This document shows, piece by piece, positions 11,245 through 22,045 of a DNA stretch of 64,000 nucleotides; position 1 is the stretch's first letter; each line of letters begins with the position of its first letter. The position numbers and the translations under genes were made by a program. Below the pieces are notes generated by a model. The model searched no databases. It saw only the letters and a program-made list of their open reading frames with translations, and was not told the DNA's origin. The DNA is from Enoplolaimus lenunculus. Lineage: Eukaryota > Nematoda > Enoplea > Enoplida > Thoracostomopsidae. The stretch lies in assembly GCA_030248215.1 (NCBI GenBank), contig JASANG010002731.1, positions 94,246 to 158,245 on the forward strand, read 5' to 3'.

Positions 11245-11470
11245 TACACTGCATAAAATAGTGAGTCAAATTGACTCTCTCGGAAATAAGCTTTTGCTGA
11301 CTACACAAACTGAGTCAAAATTCGACACCCGCTAGAGTTAAATTCGATTCACGAATCGCTCAGTGAGTCCAATTTGACTCGGGCGGAGTCAAATTTGGCT
11401 CAGTTTGTGTAGTCAGGAAAAGCCCGTATTTCCGAGAGAGTCAATTTGACTTCCCATTTTTTACAGTGTA
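11245..11470. mobile_element. A-family TA-target MITE
   Basis: TA-CACTGCATAAAATAGTGAGTC to TTTTTTACAGTG-TA, with the internal inverted pair ACTACACAAACTGAGTC / GACTCAGTTTGTGTAGT. Confidence 0.88.
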
Positions 11471-12094
11471 TATTTTGAGGTGTTAATAGTGCATATGTTG
11501 GAAGATGAAAGATTAATATTGGGATATTGGTGAATTATTAAAGTTTCGGAGTGAAATTTAGGTACTTTATTGACGAATCTCACAAAACTCTCCCACACAT
11601 AATGACCAGATTAACAAAATAGGTTGACGCTTAGGAATAGGTTTAGATTTGGAACAGCCAACTTTGTAAGCTTAGGCTTAGCAAAACAAGAAAAAGTAGT
11701 GCAGGTATTAACATCTGATTTTAATCAGATTAATATTAATGCGGAGGACTGTAAACAAGAACCAGAATTTAAGCGACGGAAAATCACACACAATTTTTCC
11801 TCAAGCTATATGTTGTTTGTGCCGTAAATAACGCGTAATAAATGATATAGCCTTTGGAGAATTTTGAATATATTTGCTTAATTATTTTAAAAGTGAATAG
11901 ATTAAATTTTATTCTAAAGTTTTGTTGAATTTAAATTTGAAAAATGAAACTTTAAGTAAACTCTGTAGGATCTTGAAAAGTCACATTCGAAACAAATAAG
12001 CTCACATTTGCTAGGAAAACTTGATTCTTTGGAAAATTTGAGGAACGCATAAAATTGGAAACAATTATTGCTGATTTTTAATATATAATTTGTA

Positions 12095-12241
12095 TGGCTA
12101 TGTATAGAACAGGGCCGGATTGTTTTCCGGAGGGGCTGTAATAGAGTCAGTTTAAGTTTTAGACTAAATTTTTTGATTAGACTTAGGCTTAGGGTTAAGA
12201 ACATGCTTATACTACTGGGCCGGCCCTGTTCTATACATGCG
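12095..12241. mobile_element. B-family MITE
   Basis: TATGTATAGAACAGGGCCGG and CCGGCCCTGTTCTATACATG are near-perfect inverted ends. There is one short TTAGGCTTAGGG tract inside. It is a compact copy of about 147 bp. Confidence 0.85.
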
Positions 12242-12648
12242 ACATTTGTAAGTAAAAACATAGTTTGAAGGCAGAGTTTCATTCAAAGCTTATAGTTTTG
12301 AAAATATAGATTTTCCCGTTTCTTTTAGTTTTTATTAATGAAAAAATTATAAGAGGTAGAAAAAGAAAAAACAAATGGATAGGAAATAACCAATTTCACG
12401 GACCGGCAGAATTTTAAAATGCCGTTTTTAGAAAACTAAGGGCCCACTGGTACGGCTTACTTGCAAGCGCAGGCGCGATGCTGCGTACATAATGTGATTA
12501 TCGATACTGGAACTAATTTGGACTAATTATAAGCATTTTGTGGTTTGAGAAACGGAAGTTAGAAAAAAAACGTTTGTTTAGCAGACTGTGGTAGCACTTT
12601 ATTGCTGTATATTTCTCACGGAGACACACCACATTGTTTATTTATGTG

Positions 12649-12820
12649 GCGCATGTATAACTGAAGCCAGGATCGGTATCGGTTTTCGTTGGGACTACAA
12701 TAGAGTAAAGCTTTAAGCTTGAAATTATTTTTATGTGTAGATTTAGGCTTGTGCGTAGATCTAGGCATACTTATAAACTTATGCTTAGCAATATACTTAT
12801 ACTAGTGTTACGACCTGACG
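12649..12820. mobile_element. diverged B-family MITE
   Basis: Has the order GCATGTATAAC, GGGACTACAATAGAGTAA, CTTTAAGCTTGA, TTAGGCTT and ATACTTATACTA found in B copies, with many substitutions. The right end is not clear. Confidence 0.5.
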
Positions 12821-12908
12821 AACAAGCTATTTATGCTTATAGCTCAACTGGAAGCAGGGATATAGTATTCATTTGTAAATAATAGTATAAGACCGTTTCG
12901 AGACTTTA

Positions 12909-13115
12909 GCCCATGTAAAGATCTGGGGCGGAACGGTTGTCTGTGGGACTAGAAAAGAGTAAGCTTAAGCTTTAGACTATTTTTTTGCTTGGCTTAGGCT
13001 TAAGCTTAGGAATATGCTCATTATTACGCTTAGGCTTAGGAATATGCGCATTATTACGCTTAGGCTTAGGAATATGCGTATAATACTGTTCCGCCCCGGT
13101 TCTTTTACATTGACC
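12909..13115. mobile_element. B-family MITE with triplicated hexamer block
   Basis: Ends GCCCATGTAAAGATCTGGGG and CCGGTTCTTTTACATTGACC. The block ATTACGCTTAGGCTTAGGAA plus ATATGCGC is repeated nearly three times in tandem (period about 28 bp). Confidence 0.88.
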
Positions 13116-13377
13116 GAGATTTTTATAAATATTTTGTATTATTTTTGAATAATTTCTAGATTTTTCGCTTCTTCACCATTTTAGGTATTATTCGCCTCCG
13201 GTCAAAGTTGTATTATAAATCTACTGAGCTTTGTGTAGCGACACGGTTAACTGCAAGCAAACAGCACCATCGTCGGATCCCAACCCTAAATAAAATTCTG
13301 TATGAGTTGGGCTGAAACCGTTTTAGTTTATTGGAACTGCAAGTTGCATAACTTGCTAACTTTTGACTTGTGCTATG

Positions 13378-13601
13378 TACACAGCAAAAAATGGTGAGTC
13401 AAATTGACTCTCCCCGAAATAGGTTTTTCCGGGCTCACAAACTGAGTCAAAATTCGACTCCGCCAGAGTCAAATTTGACTCACTGAGCGACTCATTAAGT
13501 CGAGTTTGACTCCGGCGGAGTCAAATTTTGACTCAGTTTGTGTAGTCCGCAAAAGCCTATTTCGGAGCGAGTCAATTTGACTCACCATTTTTTGCAATGT
13601 A
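13378..13601. mobile_element. A-family TA-target MITE
   Basis: TA-CACAGCAAAAAATGGTGAGT to CACCATTTTTTGCAATG-TA. Both inner arms (GACTCCGCCAGAGTC / GACTCCGGCGGAGTC) are present. Confidence 0.9.
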
Positions 13602-13788
13602 AGCTCGGGAATAAACGCGGATATTGAGACAGTCGTCGGCAATGATTTGTATCTTTTGTATACCATAAGTAGATGATTGCGGTAAATCGTAAAGACCGTA
13701 ATTACACCGCCGGATATATTCCACTTCCACGTCTGATTGTAAATGCACCGTTGATAGAACCCAGTTAAATTTTTCGGTTAATCAAATT

Positions 13789-14166
13789 AGGCTTGCGCTA
13801 TACTTTACTGTGCCAGACGCCGCCGTACGGTCGCAGCGGCGTGCGGCGATCTTTGTGATGCAGCGAGTATTGCCGTGCCCCAAGTCGGTGCACTGCGAGT
13901 ATCACTGTAAATTCCGGTGAGTTGAATAATCATCTCAGAGAGAAAATTAGTTATTTCTGGTTATTTCTGAGGTAATAACAGTAAATGCTAACTACTGCGG
14001 AGCGGATTTAATTCCAGGTGAGTTGATTGATTAACTCAGAATGAGTTCAATCAATTTAGAATTCTGAGTTCTGAAAGACCATATTCAGAGCTCAGGTTTC
14101 TGAGTGGATTCATCTCATTCTGAGTTAAACTCAACTCACTGGTATTTACAGGGTATAGCACAAGCC
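13789..14166. mobile_element. L-family GC-rich foldback element, interrupted
   Basis: GGCTTGCGCTATAC at the left and GTATAGCACAAGCC at the right are inverted ends. GC-rich CGCCGCCGTACGG sequence follows the left end, as in the copy at 43247-43498. A TA-type MITE (13903-14153) is inserted within it. Confidence 0.65.
13903..14153. mobile_element. GAGTTGA-type TA MITE
   Basis: Ends CACTGTAAATTCCGGTGAGT and ACTCACTGGTATTTACAGGG are inverted. The interior repeats GAGTTGA/CTCAGA motifs. TA flanks both ends inside the L element. A related copy is at 22283-22438. Confidence 0.75.
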
Positions 14167-14170
14167 GTAT

Positions 14171-14371
14171 GGTCCATTTGACTTTTAGGGGCGCCCAGGT
14201 TTCTGGTAGGTCTGTAAAAGAGTAGGTTTAGATTTTAGGTTACATTTTTTGGTCAGGCTTAGGCTTAATAGGCTTAGGCTTAGGAACACATTTTTGCAAA
14301 CGCTTATGCTTAGGCTTAGGCTTAGGAATACGCTTAATCTACTGCTATGCCCCTTTAAAGTAACATTGGCC
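14171..14371. mobile_element. C-family MITE
   Basis: GGTCCATTTGACTTTTAGGG and CCCTTTAAAGTAACATTGGC are the inverted ends. It carries the AGAGTAGGTTTAGATT block and several TTAGGCTTAGG runs. Confidence 0.85.
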
Positions 14372-14601
14372 ACCCTTATAATGTGCAGGAAATTGCCAAA
14401 ATCAATTTTTAGGCTAAAGTTTGGCCGGTGGGATATTCGAAACGACTATAGTCTTTAATATATTACAGTGTCGGGCGGTATTATAAAAAGATCGAGGCAT
14501 ATTAAAACTTGGAAAGACAAATTGACGCAATTATTTCCGGCACGATTTGCATAGAAGGCCTGTTCGTTTTGCTTGTCGCTTTATAACGACACTTTCATGC
14601 A

Positions 14602-14816
14602 TGCACTGCAAAAAAATCGTGAGTCAAATTGACTCCCTCCGAAATAGGCTCTACGGGACTACACAAATTGAGTCAAATTAGACTCCGCCAGAATCAAATT
14701 CGACTCATTTAGCCGCACGTTTGACTCTGGCGGAGTCGAAATTGACTCAGTTTGTGTAGTCCCGTAGAGCCTATTTCGGAGGGAGTCAATTTGACTCCCC
14801 GTTTTTTTGCAGTGTG
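14602..14816. mobile_element. A-family TA-target MITE
   Basis: CACTGCAAAAAAATCGTGAG to CCCCGTTTTTTTGCAGTG. The internal arms are nearly the same as the copy at 8164-8376. Confidence 0.88.
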
Positions 14817-15001
14817 CGGCATAAACTTTCGAATAATATTATCGTTTATGTCAAAAATCATGACTTCAAACATTTTAGCATTAAATATAAAAAAGAGTAT
14901 ATTTTATCAACAAATCTATAGTTTAACACTGATTGTTTATTGAGACGGCCGCAAAGGCTGTCTTTTTTCAAAATGACAAATTTTCAGGGTACGATTTCTA
15001 C

Positions 15002-15221
15002 GGCCTGTGTTACTTTTACGGGCGTCCAGGTTTCTAGTAGGTCTATAAAAGTGTAGGTTTCGATTCTAGGTTACATTTTTTGCTTAGGCTTAGGCTTAGG
15101 AACACATTTTTGCAACGCTTAAGGCTTAGGCTTAGGAATACGTTTTTGCAATGCTTAGGCTTAGACTTAGGCTTAGGAGTACGCTTTAATCTATGGTTAC
15201 GTCCCTAAAAGTAACATTGGC
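15002..15221. mobile_element. C-family MITE
   Basis: GGCCTGTGTTACTTTTACGG and CCCTAAAAGTAACATTGGC form inverted ends. Inside are two TTAGGC-rich blocks separated by ACACATTTTTGCAACGC. Confidence 0.85.
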
Positions 15222-15334
15222 GTACAATCCTTTTTTCCGGAATGTTTGGTTTTGCAGCAATTTTTTTTTTGTTTTTGCCTTAGATATCTTGAACGAAAGC
15301 TTTCTATCACAATTCTTAGTGGAAAAATTGGATA

Positions 15335-15560
15335 CTTATAGGGCCTCTGTTGTCAAATGCATATTATAGCACCTAATCACCAGTTAGCAATAAGTTTTCA
15401 AACTAACGAACTGCTAAAATTGCAGATCTCAAAGTTTTGCACAGAAGTAGAGTAAATCGAATGCATCAAATGTGCTCAATTTCAAACCTCAACGCTTTTT
15501 GGTTCGAAATTTACAAGACCTGTCACTCTTGGAGCTTTGCTTTTGTAACAAAAAACGCTT
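15335..15560. repeat. K-family-like degraded element
   Basis: Phrases TTGTCAAATGCATATTATAG, CACCTAATCACCAGTTAGC, AACCTCAACGC and TACAAGACCTGTCACTC appear in the same order as in the K copy at 47027-47239. The ends are poorly kept. Confidence 0.45.
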
Positions 15561-15593
15561 TTTAAAACATACTTAACATTCTGTTTAATACCT

Positions 15594-15829
15594 GAGCCCA
15601 TATTCTCAAATGTGTATAGCACCTATCACCAGTTGGTGATAGGTCCGTACCTTTGGAACATGCCCACGGTGAGCTTCGAAATTCAGCACATTGTTTGCGT
15701 TTAATTTGCCCTGCTTTTGCACCAATTTTCTGATCTGCAATTGCAGTTGTTCGTCAGTTAGAGAAAACCTAACGGTAACTGATGATGGGTAGTATACGCA
15801 TTTGAGAATATGGGCCCTGATTCCATTTG
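15594..15829. mobile_element. K-family foldback MITE
   Basis: Inverted ends GAGCCCATATTCTCAAATGT and GCATTTGAGAATATGGGCCC, each followed inward by a CACCTATCACC or GATGATGGG segment. There is no coding content. Confidence 0.75.
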
Positions 15830-16004
15830 TGGCATTTTTCTCGCTATCTGATACTGACAGCAGGTACTTCTTTGGGTTTCCGAGTACGTCAACGTTATTA
15901 TTGACACGGTTTTGACGAAACTTAAAAATTACATGAAAATTTACGCTTGAAACATCCTCGCAAAAACAAAATATATTTTAGCAACTTAATTTGAATGTTC
16001 GCTT

Positions 16005-16252
16005 GGAAAATGTTACTTTTACAGCCGTAGCAGTAGATTAAGCCTAAGTGAAAGCATTGAAAAACGTGTATCCGTAAGCGTTAAAGCCTAAGCAAAAAAT
16101 GTTAGGGCCGTAGGTAACAGTAGATTAAGCCTTAGCCCAAGCGTTGAAAAATGTGTATCCCTACGCCTAAGCAAAAAATGTAGTCTAGAATCTAAGCCTA
16201 CTCTTTTAGATACCCACCAGAAACTCGGATGGCCTTAAAAGTAACATTGACC
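16005..16252. mobile_element. C-family MITE with internal duplication
   Basis: GGAAAATGTTACTTTTACAG and CCTTAAAAGTAACATTGACC are the ends. The segment from CAGTAGATTAAGCC to AGCAAAAAATGT is present twice in tandem (about 80 bp each), so this copy is longer than its relatives. Confidence 0.8.
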
Positions 16253-16734
16253 GTTCATTTTTAATATCTGTTTTCGGCAATAGTTATGTTAATATATCTC
16301 AATTGCGCGGAAATATCCAACGGTACTAAATGTTATGAAGCAACACATAGGATAATTATTCGAACAGCATTATGATCTAATTTTGTTCAGTAATAAAACT
16401 CAATTTTTACCGGGTATGTGTTTACCAGGGACAGCGGCAGATCCAAAAATTTCTGAAAAATTTGGTGCGTGAAAAAAAGCGCGAGCATTAAGTCGAACGC
16501 CATTCTCGTCGTTTAATCAGTGGTTATTGCGGTAATAGGTAATGATGCTAAAGATTTGCAAATTCTCAGTTAGGAACGAACCACGTTTCTCGACATGGCA
16601 CTGCGGATCCCGTCTGGCCCGTCTTTTTGACCATTTTGGGGTCTGCTTGTTAAAGCTAAATCAATTGCTTAGCGTTATGTTTCGGCAACGTCCAAAATTA
16701 AGCCTCTCTGGTTAACGCAGGACTGTCGGCCGCA
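16253..16734. other. no gene; solo MITE end
   Basis: AGCGGCAGATCCAAAAATTT near 16438 resembles one terminus of the hAT-like elements at 48364 and 61058, but no matching right end was found. The rest shows nothing recognisable. Confidence 0.35.
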
Positions 16735-16910
16735 CGGGCCCGTATCCAAGGGGGGATGGTAGGGGGCTCAGCCTCCCTCCCCCTGGAAAAATTTTGCCCC
16801 CCTTAGAAAATTTTCAACCTTTGTTGTAAACTCATTGAAAACCCTTGAATGCCCCTCATAAAAAATTTTTTAGCCCCCCCCCCCAGCAAATTGAGGTGGC
16901 TACGGGTCTG
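16735..16910. mobile_element. Q-family hAT-like MITE
   Basis: CGGGCCCGTATCCAAGGGGG to GGTGGCTACGGGTCTG. The flanks CGGCCGCA and CGACTGCA agree at 6 of 8 positions. The interior has the conserved GAAAATTTTCAACCTTTG and AAAACCCTTGAATGCCCCTC blocks. Confidence 0.75.
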
Positions 16911-17472
16911 CGACTGCAAGTTTTGACAATTTTGGTAGTAAAATTTCATTTCAATAGATTTGGTCATGGCCAAAGTTAAATGATGTCTGCCAAAGATTGT
17001 AACCCCATGTACGACTGGCAGATTCAGAACAAAAGGGTTTAACTAAATTTTCAGGGACGTGGCAACAGGGGCGGGGTGTCGGCACGTCTCAGATTTTCGT
17101 TACAAAAACTTTGTATCATAATATATGTTCGTTGTGAAATCCACTGCTTTGCTCGTGTGTATTTTGAGGCCTCGATTTCAATTCATGGCAGTGGAAGGTT
17201 TTTAATCACTGGCCATAAGCAAAAGCCAACAGAAAATTGTGCAATTTCGTAAATTGAAGAAATATTATCTGCGGTTTTGCTTAAACATCGCGTTCCAGCA
17301 TTTTCAACTACCGGATGATGGCCAGAGGGGCGACCCCAACCCTTACTGATATGTTTTGCTCGCACCCTCTGGCAGAAAATTTTTTGAACAGCATTAAACA
17401 AATTTTATGTGACGAAATCCCTACTTGCCTCCTGTAGAATTCTCCTTTCCCCCACCACCAACTAATCCTGGT
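16911..17472. other. no supported gene
   Basis: Two overlapping minus-strand ORFs of about 70 codons (17183-17517) lack domain features. A GGGGCGACCCCAACCC patch and nearby C-rich tracts suggest further degraded MITE sequence. Confidence 0.3.
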
Positions 17473-17876
17473 TACAGTAGTGACCCAAATAAGAGGGGGT
17501 CCCATCTTTAGTCCCAATCAACAGGGGTCCGTATCCCTAATAAGAGTCCGTAAGCGGGTAGAGTCCCTAAACCCTATTAATTACAGTACATAAATGCCAA
17601 TCATTCCTAATTGTAGCGTATAAATGACTCCATGACCAAATAAAGTTAAGTTCGAAACTTTAACTGACATGGCAACCAACAAAAATGCTGCGTATGGTCA
17701 GTCCAGCCCAAAACAGAAAGTGACATAAAAGATGGCTGTTAGGTCCAACTAAGAAAAGGCGGCGGACGGCGAGTTAAAAATAAATACCAATCCGTATCCG
17801 AATAACAAGGGAGGGGATACCCCTTGAAAAGCCAGATAAATATCAGCACCCCCCTCTTTTTCGGGTCCCTACAGTA
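17473..17876. mobile_element. E-family TA-type MITE
   Basis: TA-CAGTAGTGACCCAAATAAGA to TCTTTTTCGGGTCCCTACAG-TA; about 400 bp. The inside holds repeated AATAAGAG and CCGTATCC phrases, and AACTCGCC-GGCGG-like sequence read on the other strand. Homologous parts lie at 22046-22285 and 25021-25402. Confidence 0.8.
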
Positions 17877-18173
17877 CGGGGCTAGAAATGGCTATGGAAC
17901 CAAACAATACATTCCTATGAATCCGTTTTACTACCCTGAAATATTTTTTACAACTGCTGATATTGTAGTAAACCAGAATATCATTATATCAGGCCAGGCG
18001 ACCTTTTATCTTATTGTCTCAAATAACCATCAATATTGTAACATATACTCGTAGTATATGATAACCATTTAATTCAAAGACCATAAAACTGGTTTATAAC
18101 TTCAAAATTTTGAACCAGCTTATCATATTTCAACGAAATTTATTAGGTTCACTAAAAACTATCTGGCAAGAAG

Positions 18174-18344
18174 CATGACTGTAGCCAGCTCACTTTGCAA
18201 GAGGGGGTTAAAAAATTTTTCAGGAGGGGCATACAAGTGTTTTTGTGTTGCCTTACAAGTAATGTTTAAACCTTTCTAGGGAGAGCAGAATTTTTATAAG
18301 GGAACTGAGCCCTCCCCCTTGGGCCCCCCGTGGTTACGGACCCA
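18174..18344. mobile_element. Q-family hAT-like MITE, perfect 8-bp target duplication
   Basis: CATGACTGTAGCCAGCTCAC to GTGGTTACGGACCCA, flanked on both sides by GCAAGAAG (18166-18173, 18345-18352). It is 171 bp. Confidence 0.88.
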
Positions 18345-18850
18345 GCAAGAAGAGCATATAGGTAAAAACATGAAAACTCATATTTCGCCGGGTAATGATC
18401 AGGTCGTGTAACATGGGGTATACGGCAGCCGTCAGTTACGGAGCTCAGATTCCATCCGTGAGACCGGTACATGGACGTAGCCAGAATTGTGGAAAGGGGG
18501 TTGCGTTCTAGTAAATTTTCGAATACACGGGGAAAGGAAACCTTGTGTTGCAAATTGAAACCGTGTCTATTAACAGTTTTAACTGTACAGATATCCTAAA
18601 GCGGTATTTTGATCCCCCAAGCACCCCTTGGATCGGTATACTAAACTTTGACGCTGCGTGGTGACGGAGCCGTTGTCGCGGGGACGAGGAGGGTCGTCGC
18701 TCCAAATGGACCAAAATTCGCCCCCCACAGCGAAATCTGAACTGTTAATACAGATTTTGGTACACTGAAAAATTTCGGATCCCCTATTTTATGTTTCCAC
18801 CGCTGTTAATACCAATTTCTGGTTTACACGTCAAAGTATATTATAGTATA
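18345..18850. other. no supported gene
   Basis: Minus-strand ORFs at 18266-18714 partly overlap the preceding MITE and carry no recognisable domain. Nothing else was seen. Confidence 0.3.
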
Positions 18851-18956
18851 CGTGTGTTCCTAAGCCTAAGCCTAAGCAAAAAATGTAATCTAGAATCTAA
18901 ACGTACTCTTTTATGGATTCACCAGAAACCTGGACGCCCTTTAAAGTAACATGGGC
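18851..18956. mobile_element. C-family MITE, one-sided fragment
   Basis: CCTAAGCCTAAGC run, then AATGTAATCTAGAATCTAAA, and the right end GCCCTTTAAAGTAACATGGG. The left terminus is missing. Confidence 0.7.
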
Positions 18957-19450
18957 TATAGACAAAAAACGAGAGTGCATTCGAGCAATAATCATCACAG
19001 CCGTGATTTTATTGCGTTTGATGGTTCGCAGTGGTGCTTGCCGGATGGTCTGACTACCGCAACCAAAAACGACAACGCCGAGGGCTTTTAGGCCATTTTG
19101 AGGTCTGTCTAAAAACTAAACTTGTGGTTCTAAAAAGCGTTTTTAGTTTTGTCGCCGACCGATTCATACAATCACAGAGACCAAAAGGCTTTCACATTTC
19201 GGAGTACCTCAACTGTGACGCTCGTTGGTCTGCTACTGTATTGTTATTAGCAACAAGTTTAGATTATTTTCTACTCTAAACTCTGACTTTCAATTGTTCT
19301 CATGTTTGCTATATGTACATAAAAATACACAACATATGGTTAATTTTAGGCCATTTTGCCAACTTTTTTTGGTGTCCACTATACCACTACACGATGAAAT
19401 ACTGGATGACTGGTTTTTAAGAGTTGTTATTCAGGAATCTACAACAATTT
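18957..19450. other. no supported gene
   Basis: Overlapping plus-strand ORFs (19031-19503) show no domain or splice support. Confidence 0.3.
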
Positions 19451-19640
19451 GTCTCGCCCGAGAACTTGCCGCTAAACAACGTCCTATGAATGCGTATGAA
19501 TAAATCTGAGCATAATATTAAGTGTAATTCAAACCCAAAGCGTAAGCCTAAACATAATTACTGATGACGAATTGTCGATGCGATGAAATTTTGGATTACA
19601 AGCTGTCGGGCGACGAATTGTTGCGATATTGGTTTATTCT
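19451..19640. mobile_element. P-family repeat with GTCG-rich ends
   Basis: CTCGCCCGAGAACTTG at the left, CCTAAACATAAT in the middle, and GACGAATTGTCGATGCGATG followed by GTCGGGCGACGAATTG at the right. The same order is found at 34216-34432 and, reversed, at 59795-59995. Confidence 0.55.
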
Positions 19641-19746
19641 GTTTGGGTTTGTTTGGTTGTTCAATTGGTTTTATTTGCTTTTGTTTGTTTGTATGTTTGT
19701 TTCTTTGTTTATTTGTTTGTTTGTTTGTTTGTTTGATTATCTGTTT
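19641..19746 (+). repeat. TTTG-rich simple repeat
   Basis: Imperfect to perfect (TTTG)n over about 105 bp. The F/V/C-rich ORFs read through it are artefacts. Confidence 0.9.
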
Positions 19747-20019
19747 GCAGCGGTGGAACCACGGTGAATCTAGGCTCGCATTCTCAAACCAGAGTCACCG
19801 AAAAACACAAATTTCGTATCGCTATTTAAACGAAATTGCGTCTGATTTCTCGTTCGCTTCGCTCGCGAGTTTTTTTTCCAATATTTTGCTTCTGTTGTGA
19901 CTTTGGGGTATCCAGCTATACAGTATTGACGTAGTTGCCCGAACACAGTCCAAAGTGAAGTGTTGTCCCGGAGATTCCTATACTGTGATGGCTTCTTGGC
20001 CGCATTTCGGCCAACTCGT

Positions 20020-20345
20020 GCTCACGTTACGGACTACGGGGGGCGTAGCAGGATCCCTTGCTCACGTTACGGACTACGGGGGCGTAGCAGGATCCCTTGC
20101 TCACGTTACGGACTACGGGGGCGTAGCAGGATCCCTTGCTCACGTTACGGACTACGGGGGGTAGCAGGATCCCTTTTTCACGTTACGTACTACGGGGGGT
20201 AGCAGGATCCCTTGCTCACGTTACGGACTACGGGGGGGAGGGGGTAACAGGATCCTTTGCTCACGTTACGGACTACGGGGGGGGGGGGTAGCAGGATCCC
20301 TTGCTCACGTTAGGGACTACGGGGGCGTAGCAGGATCCCTTGCTC
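20020..20345. repeat. minisatellite, 38-43-bp unit, about 8 copies
   Basis: Unit CTCACGTTACGGACTACGGG plus a G-run and GTAGCAGGATCCCTTG. The copy spacing is 38-44 bp, varying mainly in the length of the G-run. It is flanked on both sides by CGCATTTCGG. Confidence 0.93.
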
Positions 20346-20673
20346 GCATTTCGGTAAAATCTAATAGACTTTTTAGTGATACAGATCACGCTGTACCAGG
20401 CTTGGTGTCAAATATAGCAGACGCTCATTTCCTTATTATGCGAAAAATCTAACTAAAATAATAGCAAATCAGTCTAGCTGTCTTGTCTCAAAAATGTGTT
20501 TGGCCAATTTTATTGACCAGGGCCGTAACAGAAGTCATAAGCATATTCCTAAGCCACAGGCTAAAGCTTTGCATGGCCGTATGTGTTGTTGTACGGCAAT
20601 ACATGAATTTTTAGTTTACATCAAACTTTTTGACGCTTTGTTCCTTAAAATGTCAATTTTTTTGGCAACTCAT
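20346..20673. other. no gene; B-family scrap
   Basis: CAGGGCCGTAACAGAAGTCA with ATAAGCATATTCCTAAGCC at 20518-20556 matches the left end of B elements; the remainder of that element is absent. Confidence 0.45.
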
Positions 20674-20932
20674 AAGGGTTGCGCTATACTTGACGTCTGG
20701 CGCCGTCCGCCGCCATCTGTCACCGTGCGTCATCTGGCCGGCGCCATTCGTCCCCCATACGTACCATAAAGTGGTCGTACGTGAGTTATTTGCGCACCAT
20801 ACCACACTGTAACGGATGGCGCTGTACGGGTGACGCACGGTGATGGACTGCGCCGTACGGATGACGGACGTCGCCGGACGGTTGAGCGACGGCGCCGGAA
20901 GTCAACAAAAGTACAGCTCAACTCTAGCTGCA
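20674..20932. mobile_element. L-family GC-rich foldback element
   Basis: AAGGGTTGCGCTATACTTGA, GTCTGGCGCCGTCCG and many CGCCGTACGG / CCGTACGG repeats; strong GC contrast with the surroundings. The right end (GTCAACAAAAGTACAGC) is diverged. The best copy is at 43247-43498. Confidence 0.65.
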
Positions 20933-21769
20933 GTTCAGGTCACAAGGTACTTCGCCGTTATTTTCAACGTGTGGTGGGTGGCATATATCGCCAGTAAGCA
21001 ATTATGTTTGAAACATGCCAAACAACTATCGCAACATCGGAATGTTTGCGCCGAACTAAAGCCGAATACAGCGTAAGAGGATAGGTTGAAATTCAAAACT
21101 TACTATTCAGCAGATCTAAAGTTGTGAAAGTCCTACAGCTACAAGTTGTAATTTAGATTTAAAAATCTTAACAAACACAGGTCATATCTGTAAAAGAACA
21201 ATTAAGTTTTAAGTAACAAAACGGCTGAACTAAAATGTCACTTGAAAAAGTTTAACTGACACAAAAATCACAATTTAAAGTATTTCCAGTTGGAAAGCCA
21301 GAGGCATGTCATGAGTGCTTTTGCGATGTACAAATTCAACTTTGAATTGTATTATACAAAATGAACTATAAATTTTGACAATTTTAAAATTTAAAATTTT
21401 GAATTTGATTTAAAAGCGATAGCAAAGTAACAAATAAAATGAAGTGTTGTTCATGGCACATCATGGAACGTATACGACCCATTGGTGCCGTTCAATCTTT
21501 GACTCTTTGTGTTTTTTGGCTGATAAGCAGATAAAAGCTATTGTAAACATGAGAGACGGTTTATGGTACGAACTTCCTTATTGTGTATCCTTATCCGCTC
21601 ACAATGGCTTTCTCTTTTGATTATTTTAGACGTTTTTTGTCATCGTTGTTGTTGTTGCTATTATTGTGTTGATTCATTGGGTTTTTTATGGTTTTTCTAT
21701 TGTTAGACATTAGAATATGATAGGTACCGTAAATGCGAATGTGCTTATGATTATAGAAAAAATATTAAC
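20933..21769. other. no recognised feature
   Basis: AT-rich sequence without supported ORFs or recognised repeat termini. Confidence 0.3.
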
Positions 21770-21900
21770 TACACTGCAAAAAATGGTGAGTCAAATTGAC
21801 TGTCTCCGAAATAGGCTTTTCCTGACTACACAAACTGAGTCAAAATTCGACTCCGCCAGAGTCAAATTGAGTCGAATTTAACTCAGACGGAGTGAAATTT
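21770..21900. mobile_element. A-family MITE, left half
   Basis: TA-CACTGCAAAAAATGGTGAGT through GACTCAGACGG-like sequence. The right half is replaced by the left end of a D element. Confidence 0.8.
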
Positions 21901-21902
21901 TC

Positions 21903-22045
21903 GCACAACTGGAGGTCTGTACATCCTGCCGGTTCCGATAGAAAATCGCGATCGAACTTCGGTTGCGGTAGTATTTATGCCAGAATTTCGGCCAATTTCA
22001 TTCAGTAGGCAAATTTTTGTGTTTTTGCACAAAAGTTAGTGCCAT
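21903..22045. mobile_element. D-family MITE, left half, interrupted by E
   Basis: CGCACAACTGGAGGTCTG, GCCGGTTCCGATAGAAAATC and GCCAGAATTTCGGCCAATTT follow the D order. It stops at the junction with E-family sequence. The matching right half of a D element is found 3.5 kb away (25560-25660). Confidence 0.6.

Noticed and set aside
19955-20202. Repetitive ORFs with HVTDYGG or SRYGLRG units
   Set aside because: Two frames of the minisatellite; no start or domain support.
20020-20345. CRISPR array
   Set aside because: Contiguous tandem units without unique spacers, in a eukaryotic context; the same holds for 61100-61506.
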